Made by a program: the position numbers and the translations under genes | Part shown: positions 5,011 to 7,271 of the stretch, piece by piece | Numbering within the stretch: position 1 is the first letter of the stretch | Layout of the letters: each line of letters starts with the position of its first letter | Assembly: GCA_034666705.1 (NCBI GenBank) | Contig: JAXDLH010000198.1 | Span: 1-7,271 of the forward strand | DNA: 7,271 bases | Direction: 5' to 3' | From: JAXDLH01 sp034666705 | Lineage (GTDB): Bacteria > Chloroflexota > UBA6077 > SHYK01 | Notes under the pieces: model-generated | Databases searched by the model: none | What the model was told of the DNA's origin: nothing | Seen by the model: the letters and a program-made list of their open reading frames with translations, nothing else

Positions 5011-5424
5011 ATGGACTGGAACGACTTCAACCGTAAGAACATCGAGGAGTTCCGCGCGAATGGCGGAAAGCTCAGCGGATCGTTTCAGGGAGCCCCGGTG
5101 CTGCTGCTCACCACCACTGGAGCCAAGAGCGGCCGGCCCTTCACCACCCCGCTGATGTACCTGCCCGATGGCGACCGTCTCGCCGTGTTCGCCTCGAAGG
5201 GTGGGGCGCCGACCCATCCCGACTGGTACCACAACCTCGTGAAGAACCCGAGGGTCACCGTGGAGGCTGGTCCCGAGACCTTCGACGCGAACGCCACGGT
5301 AGCGAGCCCCGAGGAGCGCGACGCACTGTACGCGCGCCAGGCTGAGGCGTACCCGCAGTTCGCGGAGTACGAGCAGAAGACGAGTCGGAAGATTCCCGTG
5401 GTCATCCTGGAGCGAGCCGCCTAA
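5011..5424 (+). CDS. DDN-family (deazaflavin-dependent) nitroreductase/oxidoreductase
   Basis: 137 residues; ATG 5011 preceded by AAGGAG (4997-5002) 8 bases away. The family signature is clear: LLLTTTGAKSGRPF (31-44), TTPLMYLPDGD (45-55), ASKGGAPTHPDWYHNL (61-76) and KNPRVTVEAG (78-87). These split beta-barrel proteins bind the F420 cofactor, or sometimes flavin, and reduce quinones, nitro compounds or other enones; Mycobacterium Ddn is the name-giving member. The length fits the single-domain form. The residues that line the F420 phosphate site (T-G-x-K-S-G-R) are present. It stands alone: upstream is the tautomerase (opposite side of a 231-base gap) and downstream a repeat-bearing gap. F420 use and substrate are inferred from family; biosynthesis genes are not in the window. 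Assignment to the family is firm. Confidence 0.87.
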   Translation: MDWNDFNRKNIEEFRANGGKLSGSFQGAPVLLLTTTGAKSGRPFTTPLMYLPDGDRLAVFASKGGAPTHPDWYHNLVKNPRVTVEAGPETFDANATVASPEERDALYARQAEAYPQFAEYEQKTSRKIPVVILERAA

Positions 5425-5752
5425 CCACACCTCTTGCCAACGCCAGTCGCGGACTGCGTCCCGAATCAGCATGCCCCGCCCACCTCCACTAGCGGATCAG
5501 GTCTCGTGATCGTCGCCTTGGCGTGGGGTCCGTCGTTCCGGTAGGGCGGGGGCTTGTCCCTCGCCGCATGGCCCCGCGCCACCATCGCCGGGCGGGAGGG
5601 GCTTGTCCCCTCCCCTACCAGACCAAGGCCATGCACGGAGAAGCTGACCTACTAACGGCCTGGATTCGCCACTTCCGGTATCGTGATCTCGACGAACGTC
5701 ATGAGCGGCTCGCGGACCCGCGGAAACCGCTCGGAAAGGTCGAGGTTACGAA
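5425..5752. other. Repeat-bearing intergenic region before the dehydrogenase gene
   Basis: The 328 bases hold no convincing gene. The plus-strand frame 5523-5807 has no ribosome site and overlaps the next gene by 54 bases, so it is taken as a shadow. A weak hairpin (CAGTC-GCG-GACTG, 5444-5456) follows the oxidoreductase stop without a T-run. The main content is the paired CTTGT hairpins at 5540-5619. No strong promoter was seen; a GAGG (5742-5745) 7 bases before ATG 5753 is the ribosome site of the dehydrogenase. Confidence 0.6.
5540..5619. repeat. Paired CTTGT-loop hairpin repeats, intergenic interspersed element
   Basis: Two hairpins share the loop CTTGT. The first has an 8-base stem 5545-5552 / 5558-5565 with one G-T wobble; the second a perfect 8-base stem GGGAGGGG / CCCCTCCC (5594-5601 / 5607-5614). 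They are separated by 28 bases. In addition GGTAGGG (5540-5546) and CCCTACC (5613-5619) are complementary ends of the whole unit. The design resembles interspersed GTAGGG-type palindromic units that I recall as frequent between Chloroflexota genes. That link is from memory and not testable here. Role unknown: transcript end structure or a mobile repeat. Confidence 0.65.
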
Positions 5753-7015
5753 ATGGCGGAGCCAGCAAACGCAGCGGCAACGCAAACGGCCAATCCAAGA
5801 ACACTGAAGTTCGGCGTGATCGGCATTGGCAATGCCGGCGGCGGCGTGTTGTCGATGATGCGAGCGATGCCCGAGATCGACATCGTGGCCGTCGCCGACG
5901 TGCGCCCGCACGCCCTCCAGGCCTTTGAGCGGGAGTTCGGGGGCCGCGGCTACGACAGCGTCGAGAAGCTGTGCCAGGATCCAGAGGTCGAGGCCGTCTG
6001 GGTCGCGACGCCCAACCCGTACCACGCCCCACACACCATCATGGCGGCCCAGCACGGCAAGCACGTCGTGGTGGAAAAGCCGATGGCCTTGAGCCTCCAG
6101 GAGGCTGAGGCGATGATCGAGACAGCGGAGAAGAATCAGGTCAAGCTCTTCTCGGGCCATACGCGAGCCTTTGATCCACCAGTCCAAACGATCGCCCAGA
6201 TCGTCAAGTCGGGCGAGGTGGGGCCGATCAAAGCGATGAACGTCATGTCGTTCACCCCCTGGATGCTGCGGCCTCGGATGCCCGAGGAGGTTGAAGAAGC
6301 GCGAGGCGGCGGGGTGGCCTTTCGCCAGGCGCCCCACCAGATCGATACGCTCCGCTTCCTCGGTGGGGGACTGGTGCACAGCGTGCGGGGGATGACCGGA
6401 ACCTGGATGGAGGGGCGCATGGGGGCGCCGGGTTACTACACCGGCTACCTGGAGTTTCAGGATGGGACCCCAGCCAGCATTACCTACAACGGCTACGGCT
6501 ATTTTCTGGCGAGCGAGCTGCTGCCCTGGGTTCGAGACGGGCGGGATGGCTCGGCAGAGGAACGCGCCCAGAGTCGCAGCGTGCTCCGCACGGGCACCTG
6601 GGACGAGGGGCAGGCCAAGGATGAGATGCGGTTCGGCGGGGTGCAGCGCCAACCCGACGGGGCGCGGCTGACGACGGAAGCCGGTCCTCGAAGAGCTCAT
6701 TTCATGAGCGACCTGGGCCTGCTCATCGTGAGCTGCGAGCGCGGCTTGCTGCGCCAATCACCGGAGGGGATCTACGTTTACAACGACGAGGGGCAGCGGG
6801 AGGAGCCGATCCACGACCAGCCAGGCGCCACCCGGAACGACCCCACGCTCCAGGAAGTGTACGACGCCATTGTGCGAGGCCAGCCCATCTTTCACGATGG
6901 GCGATGGGGCATGGCAACCCTCGAAGTCCAGCTCGCACTCATGGAATCGGCGCGGACGCACCGTGAGGTGACGTTGAGCCACCAGGTGGCGGTGCCCGCT
7001 CACCTGCATGCGTGA
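5753..7015 (+). CDS. Gfo/Idh/MocA-family oxidoreductase, possibly phthalate 4,5-cis-dihydrodiol dehydrogenase-like
   Basis: 420 residues; ATG 5753 with GAGG 7 bases upstream. After a short Ala-rich lead, the N-terminal Rossmann fold shows GVIGIGNAGGG (21-31) with the GxGxxG motif and an acidic Asp49 ending the second strand, suggesting NAD. The EKP motif is at 108-110 (Lys109), and H195-Q-I-D198 supplies the usual catalytic His/Asp in GGGVAFRQAPHQID. The C-terminal half is a beta-sheet domain with an extended insertion around 260-310 of high charge. The length fits this family, which includes the NAD-dependent dihydrodiol dehydrogenases of phthalate breakdown (Pht4 type). Support for a catabolic role comes from the next gene, which begins a Rieske ring hydroxylase 130 bases later on the same strand. 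Other family members use sugars, so the substrate assignment is tentative while the family is firm. Confidence 0.85.
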   Translation: MAEPANAAATQTANPRTLKFGVIGIGNAGGGVLSMMRAMPEIDIVAVADVRPHALQAFEREFGGRGYDSVEKLCQDPEVEAVWVATPNPYHAPHTIMAAQHGKHVVVEKPMALSLQEAEAMIETAEKNQVKLFSGHTRAFDPPVQTIAQIVKSGEVGPIKAMNVMSFTPWMLRPRMPEEVEEARGGGVAFRQAPHQIDTLRFLGGGLVHSVRGMTGTWMEGRMGAPGYYTGYLEFQDGTPASITYNGYGYFLASELLPWVRDGRDGSAEERAQSRSVLRTGTWDEGQAKDEMRFGGVQRQPDGARLTTEAGPRRAHFMSDLGLLIVSCERGLLRQSPEGIYVYNDEGQREEPIHDQPGATRNDPTLQEVYDAIVRGQPIFHDGRWGMATLEVQLALMESARTHREVTLSHQVAVPAHLHA

Positions 7016-7084
7016 CGCGTCCTCCATTGCGCGTCGCTGGTTCTCGCCGATGCGAGAGGGGCGAGAGGCGGAGACCCGCGCAGG

Positions 7085-7102
7085 ATAAAATCGCGGTATA
7101 TT
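7085..7102 (+). promoter_or_regulatory. AT-rich stretch, possible promoter core before the Rieske gene
   Basis: An AT-rich island in a GC-rich gap contains TAAAAT (7086-7091, five of six to the -10 consensus) and TATATT (7097-7102). No -35 of quality is found 16-18 bases upstream. A small stem TCTCGC / GCGAGA (7042-7047 / 7052-7057, loop CGAT) lies earlier in the gap. If real, the Rieske gene would have its own promoter rather than depend only on read-through. Confidence 0.25.
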
Positions 7103-7144
7103 GGCGCTACCAGATCGAGTGAGTCAGCAGAGAGGGAGAGCCCT

Positions 7145-7271
7145 ATGGTAGAGATCTATCGACCATCGAAGCCGCTAGTGGACGTGGACGCCGGCACCGT
7201 GAGCCGCGAGATCTTCTGCAACCAGGAGATCTACGACCGCGAGCAGGAGCTCGTCTTCAACCGCTCCTGGC
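7145..7271 (+). CDS. N-terminus of Rieske-type aromatic ring-hydroxylating dioxygenase large subunit, cut by window edge
   Basis: Only 42 codons are present. ATG 7145 has AGGGAG (7133-7138) 6 bases upstream. The start reads MVEIYRPSKPLVDVD, followed by a stretch matching the entry of Rieske oxygenase alpha subunits: EIFCNQEIYDREQELVF ending in NRSW. In these enzymes the segment with IYxxExExxFxRSW forms the first helix before the Rieske [2Fe-2S] domain, whose Cys/His ligands must lie past the edge. Such enzymes add dioxygen to aromatic rings to make cis-dihydrodiols, which dehydrogenases then oxidise. The preceding Gfo/Idh/MocA gene fits that second step. Substrate cannot be told from 42 residues. 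The identification rests on this N-terminal pattern only. Confidence 0.72.
   Translation, partial: MVEIYRPSKPLVDVDAGTVSREIFCNQEIYDREQELVFNRSW

Noticed and set aside
5523..5807. Plus-strand frame of 94 codons in the gap before the dehydrogenase gene
   Set aside because: It runs through the CTTGT hairpin repeats, lacks a ribosome site, overlaps the start of the dehydrogenase gene and resembles no family.
5652..6757. Long minus-strand frames of 126 and 352 codons opposite the dehydrogenase gene
   Set aside because: The plus strand encodes a full dehydrogenase with all key motifs; the minus frames are GC-driven shadows rich in Arg, His and Leu.

Overview
The window is GC-rich bacterial DNA with short intergenic gaps and genes on both strands. 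No rRNA, tRNA, CRISPR array, transposase or integrase gene was seen. Several features together suggest a Chloroflexota-like (possibly Thermomicrobia-like) or related high-GC soil or environmental bacterium: a surface-type protein with a Thr/Pro-rich tail, a deazaflavin (F420)-type reductase family member, paired CTTGT-loop hairpin repeats, and a lipid-anchored FxLYD-type protein. That assignment is inference; no marker gene is present to prove it.

Layout, left to right. (1) 2-418 is the C-terminal end of a probable serine-type D-alanyl-D-alanine carboxypeptidase, followed at 484-936 by a small lipoprotein with an FxLYD-like domain; both suggest cell-envelope roles. (2) After a 318-base gap holding a perfect CRP-type palindrome (1118-1133) comes a compact three-gene plus-strand cassette. 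It encodes a Tat-signal-like protein with a Thr/Ser/Arg/Pro hexapeptide tail (1255-1779), a PqqD-like RiPP-recognition protein (1817-2143) and an HprK-related P-loop kinase (2124-3026, overlapping the PqqD gene). (3) A hairpin-rich gap separates this from two minus-strand genes: a MerR/excisionase-type helix-turn-helix protein (3160-3387) and a two-TM protein with a C-terminal zinc ribbon (3530-4138). (4) On the plus strand follow a tautomerase-superfamily enzyme with N-terminal Pro (4366-4779) and a DDN-family putative F420-dependent oxidoreductase (5011-5424). (5) After a repeat-bearing gap of 328 bases, a Gfo/Idh/MocA dehydrogenase (5753-7015) precedes the first 42 codons of a Rieske aromatic-ring hydroxylase large subunit (7145 to the edge). 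This looks like the start of an aromatic-compound catabolic operon.

The most interesting part is the cassette at 1255-3026. The first protein carries, between its Tat-like hydrophobic segment and a possible signal-peptidase site, the motif YVKPSIQSLG. This fits the Y-x-x-P-x-[L/I]-x-x-x-G pattern that lasso-peptide leaders present to PqqD-like recognition proteins. The next two genes are exactly a PqqD-like protein and an HprK-like kinase, the class known to phosphorylate some lasso peptides. No lasso protease, lasso cyclase or radical SAM enzyme is present. A working hypothesis is that the PqqD protein delivers the exported repeat protein to the kinase for phosphorylation of its Ser/Thr-rich tail. 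PqqD/HprK pairs are already known in outline, so the novelty would lie in the Tat-borne leader motif and the repeat-tail substrate.
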